Source of the DNA: Klebsormidium nitens
Taxonomy: Eukaryota; Streptophyta; Klebsormidiophyceae; Klebsormidiales; Klebsormidiaceae
Assembly (NCBI GenBank): GCA_000708835.1
Contig: DF237040.1
Span: 1-64,000 of the forward strand
Reading direction: 5' to 3'
Length of the DNA stretch: 64,000 nt
Shown here one piece after another: positions 35,360 through 46,908 of the stretch. Below the pieces are notes generated by a model. It did not search any database, was not told the DNA's origin, and was given only the letters and a program-made list of their open reading frames with translations. Numbering within the stretch: position 1 is the stretch's first letter; each line of letters begins with the position of its first letter. The position numbers and the translations under genes were made by a program.

Positions 35360-36282
35360 GTTCGCCTCTACTACCGCATCAAACACTTTGAACTTTTCTA
35401 CCAACAGCTCCTCCCCTGATTCCGCCATCGGCTTGTGCTGAAGAATCTCAATGCAGTCCCCATAGTAGTTGATTACACATGTCAAATGTCCTTCCCCACA
35501 GACATTACCAGTGATCCGCTCAAAGGCCTCCGATGAGAAGTCCCTGAAAAGTCCCACAAATTGAGACACTCCCTCACTGCAGGGAGCCAGGTTGTCCTCA
35601 AAGAAAGCATTCACTGAGAGCTCGAACGAGGGGGCACCGCACCTTGGCGGTCGTTCGCATGCTCTGCTGTTCCTGGGCCGATGCTTCGAAGTACCTGCTA
35701 GCCGTTAACTGCTTTGCGATCGCTGAATTGGGAAAGCCCTGAACCAGGCCCCGGCATGCCCCCAAAGGCAAATCCTCATCTTCGTCCTCTGAGGGGTGCG
35801 CACATATTCTGGTGACAAACAAGGGGTCCAGTCGGAACTGCGCCTTCAGCCGCAAGTCCTTTGCCGCAGCAGGTCCAGTCTAAAAGCCGCCAGCTTCTGG
35901 CTGCACATGGCCCAGCGAGTCTGAGCAGCTTTCGCTGCACTCAGAAACCTCCGAGCAATCTGAAGCACACCGCAAGTCTGGGCAATACAGCAAGAACTTG
36001 AAAACTCCTAGCCAGCCTCCTGGCGGCTGGCTAGAAGCTCCATTACCCATGCGTTAGCACAATGCTGGAGCCGCCTCCAAGCAAAGCTGCTGCAGAGTTT
36101 CTTCCTGCATTATCTTCCGCCAGGCTTTGCACACGCTGGGTAGTGCCTGCTAAGTGCATGGGGCTGGGGCCAAGTTCGAGGAAGATCTTACTGAGCAGTT
36201 CCGAGCCAAGGTCAAGAATGCTGCTTGTGCCAGCACAAGAGCTTTCAGATGCGCTGCGGGCCAGGCGCTTCATTGAGTCCAT
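35360..36282 (-). pseudogene. Truncated EID1-like F-box pseudogene
   Basis: A decayed copy of the minus-strand F-box gene at 50523-52895. It starts MDSMKRLARSAS, followed by DLGSELLSKIFLELGPSPMHLAG. A frameshift then breaks the F-box where the relative reads AALPSVCKAW. Later blocks return in other frames: LRLKAQFRLDPLFVTR, DEDEDLPLGACRGLVQGF, NAFFEDNLAPCSEGVSQF, ITGNVCGEGHLTC. A short deletion near 35640 removes the C-x2-C half of the zinc motif. Similarity stops near 35360, so the acidic linker, C-terminal domain and basic tail are missing. It is the left member of a duplicated head-to-head pair with the gene starting at 36929. Confidence 0.85.
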
Positions 36283-36928
36283 TGTGAGGAACACTCAGAT
36301 GATCGCTTGTTGAGAGTACACAACTGCTCAAGACAGCACCGCTAGAGCCCCCGCACAAGAACAGGCGCCAGGCGCTCTTGCTTTACAAACAGCTGCCCAC
36401 ATTGCCTGACTGTGATATGTAGCCTGACAGTGGTAGGCTTTAATAGCAGCTAAGCTCGCTCAGCTGCCTGATCACAGATCAGGCAGCTCGCAAGGAGAGC
36501 ACTCCCTCACCAGCAACTTGACCCTGTTTAATGCAGATCCAAACCCGATACCTGGCATGGAGGCGGGGGTTTTCACCGGGCATCTTTACCCCGATATAAA
36601 ATCACCCCCCGAGGAAAGGCTCCAAGGCATCAGTCAATGTCCGGCTTACATAACACGGAAGGTTAGCCCGACACGCTCCCTTCCTAGAGCTGCAGCCCTT
36701 CACATCTGCCATATGATTCTGAACGTGAAGAATGTGCTGAGCAGCTGGCGTCTGTGCTCAGATTGTCACTGTCAGCATTACAACAAAGGATTGTAGCGCC
36801 TTGCCTGCGTCCTGGCAGTTCCCTTCTTTTCCTGCAGCCACATACTTTTTCTGGTCTTGTGGTTGAGGCACACCAGTCCAGCAAGAAGCCAACCGCCGAA
36901 GGCTGCAGTCACTGGGTAGTCCATCGCA
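36283..36928. promoter_or_regulatory. Bidirectional F-box promoter region, copy 1
   Basis: This is the head-to-head spacer between the pseudogene and the gene at 36929. It is clearly related to 52896-53558 along its length. Shared blocks include CATTGCCTGACTGTGATATG, AGCTAAGCTCGCTCAGCTGC, AGCAACTTGACCCTGT and TTTTCACCGGGCATC. A perfect 12 bp inverted repeat with a 3 nt loop lies at 36462-36488 (arms AGCTGCCTGATC). A possible TATA motif (GATATAAAAT) is at about 36593, about 330 bp before the plus-strand ATG. Conservation between copies may simply reflect recent duplication. Confidence 0.55.
36462..36488. repeat. Perfect 12 bp palindrome in F-box spacer
   Basis: Arms AGCTGCCTGATC and GATCAGGCAGCT flank the loop ACA. 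The paralogous spacer near 53080-53105 keeps a looser version (GCTGCCTG, AA, CAGG, AT, GCAGC). It could form a hairpin or bind a dimeric factor. Confidence 0.7.
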
Positions 36929-39122
36929 ATGGCTTCACAGCGCGTGACTCGCAGCGTGGCGCGCCGAGTCTCAGCCGCCACCAATGGCCGCATCTTCGAC
37001 CTAGGCCCGGAGTTGCTCAATCTTATCTTCACCAAGCTCGCACCCAGCCCTCTGAACTTGGCCGCAGTCCCCTGTGTTTGCCAAGCCTGGCGCAGAATAA
37101 TGCAGGAGCAGACTTGGCAGCAGCTGTGCCTGGAGGTTGCTCCGGGGTTGTGCAGAGCGCTGGGGTATGATGCAGCTGATGGGCCTCCTGGTGGCTGGGC
37201 GGCAATGTACAAGCTCCTCTTCTTCTGCGCGGCGCGTTTCCGCATGTCGTGGTACTTTGACGGGTGGAGCTCCCTAGGGCACGTACAGACACAGTCTAGC
37301 GGTTTCCAGACAGGGCCGGAGATCGCCTCAGACCTGCGCTTGAAAGACCAGTTCCGAAGGGATGTCCTGTTTGTTAGCCGACCGTGCTTTCACGGAGATG
37401 AGATCGGAGACCGGCACTCAACACGGATGCACGTGTGCCGGGGCCTGATCCCGGAAGTTGCCAAGTCGGCCCTTGCGAAACGGGCGGGGGCGAGGAAGTA
37501 CTCGGAATCACCTCCCGAGTTGCAGCAGAGGATGCGGGACTCAGCAAGCGACCGCTGTCAGTACTGTCAAGCACCTTCATACGAGCTTGAGTCCAGGGTC
37601 CTAGCTGATAGAGACTGTTCTTCCTCGGAGGACATGGATTCAGACGAGGAGCTAGAGGGGTTCGACTTCAGCGGTCATGTGTGTGGGAACGGGCACGTTA
37701 TGCTTGAGATTCTGGGTAATCTTGGTGAGACGCCGTTTTCCGGTGCAGAATCAGTGCGGGACGTCAGGGGAGGTCTCCCGGTAGAAACTAGTAAAACAAA
37801 GAAAGAGGTGTGTGGACTCTTTGGGTTGGACCCAACTGCTGAATTTGAACGCAAGCTATGGAAGAGTTTGGACGCGTTCTCGATGTTCAGGAAGCTGGAG
37901 TGCTTAGCGCGTGAGGTTCAGGAGAGAGGAGTCCTGACATATGAGATCTGTGAGGACACGGACAAGGACAGGGTGAGAACAAATTCCTCGACAGGGCGGC
38001 AAGTGATCCTTGACTTGGAGAGAGAACGGACGGGCTTAGAGAAGCAGATTATCAGAATCATTGAAGCTTTTGAGAGGGACTCAAAGGCGGACTCGGAAAC
38101 GGATTCAGAGGCTGACAGAGGACCTGGTCCATTCTGGCAGGTTTCTGCTGACGCCATCCAGTGCGTCAGAGATCTCCTGTTGGCAGTGCCCCAGTGTAAA
38201 AGGATCCTCGCTAGATTCCTGACCGGGAGTTGCAAGCGAAGTGTCGGGACGGTTCTGGCCAGAGTAGAGAGGCTCAAACTGCTGGGTTTGCGAAAGGCAC
38301 AGATCAGGAAGGCGCTTTGGCCGTTCCAGAGAAGAGGGGGGATGAGCCCTCGGAGGCACTTCTGAGGAACGCTGGTATACCCGCAGGATCTGACAAGTAC
38401 CAGTGGCCAGACACTGATTCCGTCTGCAAACACATCAATAAATGGTAAGTCGACCACTCGACCAATCCTGTGAGCTGTTCTTCTTGTGTGACTGCACTTG
38501 GGAGACAATGACTGTCAGCTTTGCTTTGACAGAGGGACGGATCTGCGGCACTCGAGTGGATGAGGGTCCGCATCCGATCGAACCTCATGTGCTGGCCCAG
38601 ACAGGTGGGCAGTTTGCAATCTGATGGATTTCGATCACGGTTTCGTACGGTTCGCCCTCACATTGTTGCACATTGAGAAGTTCTTGTTGTTTGACTGTAT
38701 CTGGCCCCACCAGCTCGGAATTCACCACATTTTCCAAACCTTGAGACAGAATGAACTCCGGCAGATGCAGAAAAGGTTCCTTCTGGTTTGCCACTCTACC
38801 TACATAATGGGCACACTCCCGAGTCAGGTGTTTCAGGATTTTCCTTGACGATAAGGCAGTCGCTTGAAAATTTTGTCTATATTTTGTCCACCTGGATGCT
38901 TTTAGTATTATGGTTTGGAATTCTGACGGACCTCTTCGCTGTTTTGTGCAGCACGAAGACATCGCGGCGGAGGAGGTTATCCATCGTCAGCGGAAAGCTA
39001 TAAAATCGGCGGAGGCAAGGATGGGCGCAGAAGGTAAGGCAAGACGCGGCGGCGGCGCTGGAAGAAAAACGGCCGCGCCCAGCAGAAGGCGTAAAGTAGG
39101 TGAAAGAAGGAAGATTCGTTGA
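36929..39122 (+). CDS. EID1-like F-box protein, C-terminal frame damaged
   Basis: A substrate-recognition subunit candidate for SCF ubiquitin ligases. Exon 1 runs 36929 to about 38444; the terminal exon is 38952-39122. The F-box is LGPELLNLIFTKLAPSPLNL, AVPCVCQAWRRIMQ; then APGLCRALGYD, PPGGWAAMYKLLFFC, LFVSRPCFHGDE, VCRGLIPEVAKSALAKR, and a zinc-type motif CQYC...HVCGNGH, as in plant EID1/EDL proteins. An acidic linker and a helical C-terminal domain (FWQVSADAIQCVRDLL) follow. Against its copy at 53559, one base is missing near 38335 (AGAGAAG versus GGGAAAAG), so reading stops at SPRRHF. The remaining codons (RGDEPSEALLRNAG) lie in the next frame. The terminal exon encodes a basic tail, HEDIAAEEVIHRQRKA then RRGGGAGRK. 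It is either decayed or carries a sequence error. Confidence 0.75.
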
Positions 39123-42100
39123 TGAATATAGGATACTACTACCCACCCTACCACACCCTCTAGCTTGGCGGGAAGAGAAACCAGCGGCATGGCAGGGCGC
39201 AAAGAGACGGTGTAAAGTATTGTCAGCCCGTGGATTTTCCGGATGTGCCTACACATCTGAGGTTAGTTTGTAGCTCTCAAACTTCGAGCCACTTTGTCCG
39301 GTTTGCTGCACGAAAGAGTCGAGTCGGCTGCTGTGCCAAGTACTGTGACGCCATTTCTAGTTGGTTTCGGAACAGTGGATTGGCCTGTCGTCAGGATATG
39401 CCGTCCCTCTCTTTTTTCAGTATAGACTGCGGACGTCCGTACAGGTGTACGTTGTGTTTGCATCTGCGGACGGCGGCAGTCCTTACAACAACTAAACACT
39501 GCCCCGAGGCGACCTCTCTCAAACTCGCAATCACGGACGTCCGGATATGTTTACGTGGTCTTTGCACTCGCGGATGACGGCATCGGATTGGAGCACGAAT
39601 ATTGGTCATTTTGTTTTTTCTGCTCTATTGAACCGATCTTCTTATTTAGTCTACGATATATGTTTGGGGGCATAGGAAAGCGCTTGAACTATGGTGCCAG
39701 GGCCTCACAGTGAAGAGCGCTTGCACTCTTTCCATTGTATTCTCGAATACATGCTTTGCAGGCCCCTTCAAGACTTCCAGGCTCCCTGTATCACATACTG
39801 CCGGAGTCGACCAGACACGACGCCAGCGAGTAAACCGGGAAGCTGCGGCGCACTATCAATGTACGTATTCCCTCTTTGGCTTTTTTCTCGATCACTAAAA
39901 GCTACCAGCATGGTCTGCCTTGAGCGTATTTGGCAGGATATGATGTCTGCACCAAGGCATTCAAGGACGGTTTAGATCATACATTACAATCTGATGCAAT
40001 TTTACACAACCCTGCCCTTCTCCGCATTCAGCAGTCGGGCTCACGAACCTTCTTGGCAAATTTGCTTTCCGAGTCGGGCATTCCCTTTGTCGTTCACCCT
40101 GTCGGGTTAGAATCAGCGTTCCGAGCCTGACATGGGGGCTTGCCTGATAACCTCATGTCGCCTTCTTGCTTGTCATTGGATATAGTCATCGATCCCCTTG
40201 GTTCAGGAGATGCTAAAAAGCGGAAGCCTTGATTTCTGCAGCAAGGACAGGTGCCAAGAGTTGGAACGAGCCGGTGTCCATGCTCACGTCATACAAGTAG
40301 CAGGCCGCTGAAGCGGCTGCGGCGGATTGACACTAGAAGAGATGGGCCTCGAGCGACCGAAGCTGCGCATCGGCGCAGACTTTTGCTATCTGCTGCCGGC
40401 ACGAAGGTAAGACTATCAAGGGATTAACGAGCTAGACCGGCAGTCGCATCTTTAAAGTTGGACATCCGAACGGTCTTTGGCCTGTGATCATTACGTCCCT
40501 GTTCCTGCCGCCTGAGTTCGGAAGATTTGTGTCCAAAGTAATCGGACGACACTCTGGTCCCCTTCTAAGATGAGCCAGTAGGTCGCTCGTGCGCTGTACT
40601 CATGTTCAACGTGACTGGTGACAAACCCAAAGGACCCGCAGGCCGGATTCTTGCGCTTACTTATCCAGGTTTTTGTTGAATGAGTTGAGAGCACCAGCGC
40701 TTATCCGCTGCCAGTATACCTTTCTCGCTAGCTCATTCACCTTCCACTCTTCTCTTGTCTGCAGCAACAACGATAAGACCTGAAATAGAAGACAAAGAAA
40801 GGTAAGCTAGCTGGACTCTCACAGTCCCTGTAACAATTCGGGCAGCCATTGGAGTTTTGCATGCACCTCTTTTTCTCCTTGAAAGTTCTTTCCGTCCTTC
40901 GTGCAAAAGATAGTGAGCCCGTTCTCCGTTTGCTTCGACGATCTGCCCTCTGAGTTGTGACCGGCATTGCTCGTTGCCGAGAATCAGTGGTGCAACACCC
41001 CCTCTCCTGATCACTAACCGTGAACGGTCGCGTTTCTAACCGAATTCTGATTCTCTTCTGATGCAGGCAGTCGCAGGCAGTCAGCCAGATGTACCTTCAT
41101 TTCAAGGCACCATAGTTAGCCGTACACACTGTAGGCGTGTCCCCAGACTGATTCTATTGTTCAATACCAATCTGGTGAGCACGATCCGGACTGTGGCAAT
41201 GTACGACACCACCTTGAAACTAGATTCTTTGCCATTCGAAATCGTTGGTCGAAAACGCGCACTTCAAATCACTCAGGTTCGTCCAAAGTCTTTCGTTTGG
41301 ACGGTTGCCGCGTGCACCAGGCTTGTCTATGTCGAAAGAGTGCTCCCGTGAACTGGCCATAATCCGCCGTCAACGTCAGGTCGGCGTGCTCTGCAGCCGG
41401 CTTCCGAGGTTTGTGGAGGCAAAGCTTGAGAATGTTCTGCTGTATGACTTACTAATCGAAGTCGACTTCACCGATTGAAATTCACTGAGGAGAAGTTGCC
41501 TTTCCTGACGTCTTTCAGAGTGTGGTCTTCAGGTGTGTCCTTTTCGAGATCGATAATGTGAACGAAGCGAAGAAGGGTGAGCTCTTTTTATTTCAAACGT
41601 CTCCGGATAATCTTCGTTTCTTCCTGTCTTTCTTTCTTGGTTTCCTTGTTCGCCTGACGCATGCGGACGTCTTGCTAATGAAGGCAGCAAAGAGAACGCG
41701 GGCCATGCAAACCAAGTCAATCATGTATAAGCGGGTACTGCTTTAACGCTAGGCTATTCTTCAGGAACCGCAACCTGAGTACTCAAGCCGTAGATTCTTT
41801 TGCTATATTCCTGATGTTCTCTACGTTACGTTGCTCCGATATGCGCTCCGTTTCCAGTCCGGTTCCTGCGAACCGGAGCGGAACTCCTCCCCGGTTTGCA
41901 CGGACCGGGGCCTGAAACGGCTCCGGTTAGTCCCAGGTTTGCGCCAAACCCGTTCCGGTTCGCGGGTTCGGTTTGTGCGAACCGGACCCGCGAACCGGAT
42001 CAGCTCCGGTTCGCTGCGAACCGGCTCCGGTTCCTCCGCCACTTTTCCGGACCTGGCTGGGGGTCCGGTTCGGCTCCGGTTCGCGTGAAGCATCATCTAC
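39123..42100. other. Spacer after F-box gene, weak coding signals only
   Basis: 39123 to about 39345 still matches about 56026-56265 and marks the right end of the segmental duplication. Beyond it I recognise no gene. An open stretch at about 39935-40130 follows a good acceptor (TTTGGCAG at about 39937) and reads GYDVCTKAFKDGLDHTLQS, ending in a stop. It looks exon-like, but I could not join it in phase to an upstream exon. About 41830-42090 is packed with CCGGTTCG-type palindromic words. Confidence 0.35.
41835..42092. repeat. CCGGTTCG/CGAACCGG palindromic word cluster
   Basis: In about 250 bp the word TCCGGTT or its complement AACCGGA occurs more than ten times, often as nested pairs such as CCGGTTCGC..GCGAACCGG. 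Both strands stay open in places because of this regularity. The cluster lies directly upstream of the orphan EGY3 exon and could fold into multiple hairpins. Confidence 0.7.
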
Positions 42101-42720
42101 CTACAAGGCCGTCCGTCGTTCGGTCAGATCCTTCTAGTCGCAAGTCTGCCAGCGAACACAATCAGGTATTGGCTGTATCTTTCCAACCTGTGATTCTTGT
42201 CCGCCGTGGCGACTGTGACGGCACGCATAAGCGGTGAGCTCAACATCTGTATTCGAAAGGCATCGTGCGGCTTTGCAGGTTTCGGACGTGGGCTTCCTGC
42301 GGACCTTGGTCGCGTTCGTCACTATGGCCTTGGGGGTCATCGTGCTTTCGCCGACGTTCAGCTGGATCCCGTTCCACTCGCTGGTCAAGTCGGCGAACCA
42401 CGTGCAAACGCTGTTGCCAACGTGGGGGAACTTGTGAAGTCAACCTCGCGAGGGCAACTTTAGCTACGTCAAAATATCCTTCTGTGACAAGTGCACTGAC
42501 TTAGAATAAGCACCGTAAGTTGAGCAGCTAAAGTTGAACCAGTAATCCTTTCAGAATCCGCCATGTCTGCGACGCGCCCTGGTTGCCAAGCGCCTCTCGA
42601 GACTAGACTATCACGAACGTGGCAGCAAGTGAGTCTGACCGTGTAGACCACGCTGGGGACAAATGGACAACGGTGAAATCTAACCAACTCTGAATGCAAT
42701 CCCGCGTACCACTGGTACAT
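42100..42720 (+). pseudogene. Orphan copy of the last EGY3 exon and flanks
   Basis: The 159 bp terminal EGY3 exon (29522-29680) recurs at 42279-42437 on the same strand with an intact acceptor (CGGCTTTGCAG), frame and stop. I count five base differences in 159. Two change the protein (Phe to Leu in LRTF, Met to Leu at the end) and three are silent. The flanks are also related, from about 29345/42100 on the left to about 29950/42720 on the right, but are visibly far more diverged. I found no trace of the preceding EGY3 exons upstream. It could be a relic, a target of gene conversion, or a usable alternative last exon. Confidence 0.85.
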
Positions 42721-43816
42721 CTGGAACGTGATAACAAACGAGCTGCTGATACCATACAAAGTAGTTAGCTGCACCATGTATGCAATTGTAGCTGCACCAG
42801 GCATATGCAATTGCTTAATCTCAAGATGGTGCTCCTCTTAAAAGGCCTGGGCAGTGACCGTGGGCGGCCAAGGCCTTCGCTATTACCCTTCTTAAGCCAC
42901 ATGCCAGGTGCATCATTGCATCGACATGAGCTGGCTGCTTTTGATATAATCGATGCTTCATGTTGATGGACTGCATGCCTCAAACTTGAAGTCCGCCTGC
43001 ACTGACGTTTCATCATAGTCCGACGCAGCCTAGCCATTGTGGCTTAAAGCTAGGGTCGGAACCAGAATCACAAATATTTTGATGCAGCATATGCTGTATA
43101 TGACGTGCCAATGATGTCGCGTCGAGTTGATATCAGACTATCTTGACCACCATAACATGACTTGAAGTAGTTGTACGTATATACATCAAGCAATAACGTT
43201 ACATAGCTGCTGATAGTATACTTCAAGTGAGCCCGCGCGCTGCAGCTCTTTAGCGCTCTGCTCAGCACAAAGAAATACGAATTGCTGCCAAGCCTTTGGT
43301 ACCGGCCGTTTCAGCTAGCTGCACATGACCGACATATGATCATATCGATTAAAATAATGTATCATCGCTATCGCCATCAGCTTACATGCAGTCCGTGACA
43401 GTGTGGTTGCAACGTGACTCTCTCAAGATCCGACAAGGCAGACAGCTTCGACCACGACGCGACGTCCGTCTGCACCGGTACTTAGGAACCGGCATATCTA
43501 CTGACATACTTTGATACTTCTTTCCTGTTTCAGTGCGCATCAACTCCTTCCATCTACTGACCGTAACGATCAAACTCACAGGCACTTCGGACAAAAATTG
43601 TTCATCCCGAACAAATCCCGGCTGACGCAATCCTAGACTATCGCATGTACATTGTCACTCTACAGTCCTGACTCCTCAGTCCTTCTTATGCCGTTTGCAT
43701 ACCACGCCCATCGTGTATGTACGACAACAACTACCACAAGCTGAAAGGACACAGGCTTCCGAGCCAAGATTATTGCAGCTCTTCCCATCGGACGTGCCTC
43801 GGCAGACCGTGATCCC
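42721..43816. other. Non-coding stretch before F-box gene tail
   Basis: No gene is recognised. It is AT-rich with frequent CATG, TGCAT and GATC words, like the other gene-free stretches at 8.0-9.1, 14.1-14.9, 49.4-50.1 and 56.5-57.1 kb. The right end is the 3' side of the minus-strand F-box gene. Confidence 0.4.
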
Positions 43817-46326
43817 CTAGGACGCCCTGAAGTCGCGTTCCGCCGCTTTCTTTCGTTCCCGCCAAGCCTTCCGCTCTGCAGCCTTCGTTTCTTGCTCTGC
43901 CCTTCGCATGGCGGTGTCTCTTTCCCGTTGCGCTCGCTCTGCAGCCTTCTTCTCTTGCTCTGCAGCCTTCTTCTCTTCTGCTTCTAGAAAGCACTGCCGC
44001 TGGCGATCGACGGCTTCGTTCAGCAACACGTTCGGATCCTTGAAGAGGTCAACAACAGTCGTCAGTGGTGTGTCTGACTCGTCCCTTTAATTACTTGAAA
44101 CAAAGGCTCGGATGGATCTCAGCATACTGCAAGGTACCATTTCGCCATCTAAACGGCGGAATGGTGGTGGATCTTGAAGGACAAAGAGATGTGCGGGGCA
44201 ATCAATTTCAGCAGATTTGAATCTTCTCATCACAAAACGAGACTCATATCGGCAAAGTTGGAAGAGAGGAGCTAAAGCGATCTAGGCTACGAAAAAACCT
44301 TTCGATGTGTGACGGCCAACGGAGATCTAAAAAATTCAGAGCCGGTGTAGGATTTGCAAAAAAGGAGGACACGGTCAGAAAAGGTAAAGGTCCGACACAA
44401 GAGGACTACCTGCTTCTTCTCGCCAGCCTTAAATTCTGCCAAGAGTCTTCGACATCCAATTGTTCTCCCAGGCACCCAAACCAAGCACCCAAGATGTTGC
44501 ACGGGCCGAGATTGGATTCAAATCAGGTGCGAACTTCTCACATGTCGAGAAAAAGATAGTATATTCCCAACCGTTGTAGAAAGTATCAAACACTTAAACG
44601 GAATAGTATCTTGGGTGCGACTCACGTTACGGGGCCCAAGTCTGAAGCACTGACATGACAGCTCTTGGACCTGTGCCTAAAGCAACCAAAGTCTTTTCAA
44701 TGCAACCAATCGAGTCTTCTGGCAACTTACCTTGATGTAGCTCTGAACTGCGTCAGGGAGAGGCCATTCACCACCACGTTTCTCTACGCCGGCAGCCGTC
44801 AGAGCCGCCTCGATCTCCGCCTTTCGCTCCTGCTTCATCTCCTCAAGCTTGCGCACTGCTTCGGTTCGAAGAACTAACTGATGGTCCATGTTCTTACTCG
44901 TCCTGACAACCATCCGAGCACTCGGGTTTGGCTTGTCATTGCTGAGGTAAGTATACACCATCTGCGCAGCGTTTAATGCCAACGACTCGTTCTGGAAGCT
45001 CTTCACAACCTCAAGGTCGTCAAATGGAACGCTCCAGAAAGGAGGCTCTTCCTTGATCTCCTCATCTGCTGCAGAACCGCTCTCTGAATCTGCAGAGTTG
45101 GCACCGTCGCCTTCGTTGGAACTCTCAGAATCCTCAGAGCTGTCCTCGTAATCCTCCTGGAAACTGTCCTCGTACATTTGCTTAAGATCGTCCATGCGTC
45201 TCTCTAACTTAGGTATCACTTCCACGAAATCAGATATTGTATGCAAGTGCCTTAAAAAGCAGACTAACTCGCGCCCTTCTTCATCCTCCTCATCAATAAC
45301 AAACATTCCAATCTCATTAGCTAGGCGTCCCAGTTTCTGAGAGAGTGTGTACGGGTTCAAGTCCCTCCAAAAAGTAAGCTCGCAGAAGTCGTGTTCCTTT
45401 GGATCAAGCTCCTCGCACACTCGTTGCAGGAGTTCACAGGTTTCTACCTGAAGACCCTTCCCAGACCCAGCCATTGGCGTGCCATCAAGGAACGAAGCCT
45501 CATCCCAGTTGCCAAAGACTTCGAATGTCAGATGCCCATTCCCACACACCTGTCCTGTCACATCGAACCAGTCTGGAATACATCTATCAAACAGTTTCTG
45601 CCACCACGAACGAAAGCTCTCTTGGATGTCAAAGAAGACATCCTCCCGCAGCTCAAACACGGGCGCCCCACAAAATGTACAAGGATCATTGGCCGTCCCC
45701 CGCATCAGCTGCTGTTCTTCAAAGGATGCCTCTGCGTACTTGCTTGCCCCTGACTCTCTTGCGATGGCTGAAACAGGGAAGTTCTGCACAAGGCCCCGAC
45801 AGGCGCACACGGCGAGTCTCATATCTTCATCAAGCCAAGCGTGCTGACACAGTTCCGTAACAAAGAGGCAGTCCCGTTGGAACGGCTTCTTCAGCAGCAA
45901 GTCCCTTGTAACATAAGGTCCCGTTTGGAAGCCACACGCTTCTTCTTGCACATGCCCCAACAAGTCCAGGCAGCTTCCATAATCCCCGTCCCAGTTGATA
46001 TACGATGTTGGAAGGCCCTGCATGCCTGGGCAATACAGCAGCAGTTTGAAGAGAGCCAACCAACCCCCTGGGGGTTGACTGGTCACGTCACACCCCATCT
46101 TCTCACACAGACCAGGGGCGATTTCTAGACAGAGCTGCTGATAAGTGACCTCTTGCATGACGGTGCGCCAAGCTTTGCACACACGGGGAAGCGCTGCCAA
46201 GTGGACAGGGCTGGGGCCAAACTTGTGAAAGATGATACCGAGCAGTTCTGAGCTGAGGTCGCCTATCTCAGTTCTGCAAGCTGAAGGACCAGCGATCACG
46301 CTATGAGCGTGGCGCTTCAACGCCAT
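43817..46326 (-). CDS. EID1-like F-box protein, intact
   Basis: The only F-box member here with an unbroken frame. Exons are 44731-46326 and 43817-44038 (minus); phase closes to 605 residues. The start is the ATG of MALKRHAHSV. F-box about 22-62 (LSSELLGIIFHKFGPSPVHL, LPRVCKAWRTVMQ), then PGLCEKMG, PPGGWLALFKLLLYCPG, LFVTELCQHAW and CACRGLVQNFPVSAIAR. The zinc-type motif is C216-x2-C219 ... C261-x3-H265 (CTFCG, CGNGH), in the order seen in plant EID1/EDL proteins, which act in SCF complexes. An acidic Ser/Glu/Asp linker (about 410-450) leads to a helical C-terminal domain with FWSVPFDDLEVV and GVEKRGGEWPLPDAV. The last exon encodes a long charged helix (EKKAAEQEKKAAERAQRERD), probably a coiled coil. 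It is head-to-head with the gene at 46909. The target is unknown. Confidence 0.85.
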
Positions 46327-46908
46327 CTTGTCAAACGTGTAAGCAAGCTGATGCGATTGCCCTTGAATTTGCAGCTTCAATGCCCCTACTGCGAGAAGTG
46401 GAAGCCCACCCGCGATCGTCTCTCTACTTTCTCCTCCTTTGAACAGAAAGCAATTCTGACCAACTTTGTGCCCCTCCAGAAGGGGTCCAGAAGTGCCCCT
46501 TAAAGTTAGGGTTGGCTGAACCCTAGAACATCAATAGCGAGCCAGTTGTTGTTACCCCCTTACTCGATTGCTTTCTTGGGGAGTCCTACCGAGAATATCC
46601 GGATAATTGTCATGCTTGCTTGCGGCCCGTTTTGCTCTGTCATGCAAGGGACACGTTGCTCTGCATACCGTACTCTGGACAGCCATTGCAACTACAAGTT
46701 CAAGAGATCATTGGTGAAAGTTCTGGGCCTGCATGAGCAGTGGTAGGGCGGCCATCTGATCTCGGAGCCCGCAGCTGCTCTCAAATCCCGGAGCCTTTCC
46801 CTTGAAGCTGTTTAATGGCGCCACAACTCCAAGTGCGGCGTCGCTTGATCGAGCCTTGATCGCCGCTTTCGGATGAGTGGAGCTTTCTGGCACTCTGACA
46901 TTGTAGGG
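46327..46908. promoter_or_regulatory. Bidirectional F-box promoter region, older pair
   Basis: About 580 bp separates two divergent F-box starts. Unlike the spacers at 36.3 and 52.9 kb, I see no obvious similarity to them and no strong palindrome. This fits an older duplication of the pair. No coding sequence is recognised. Confidence 0.45.
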
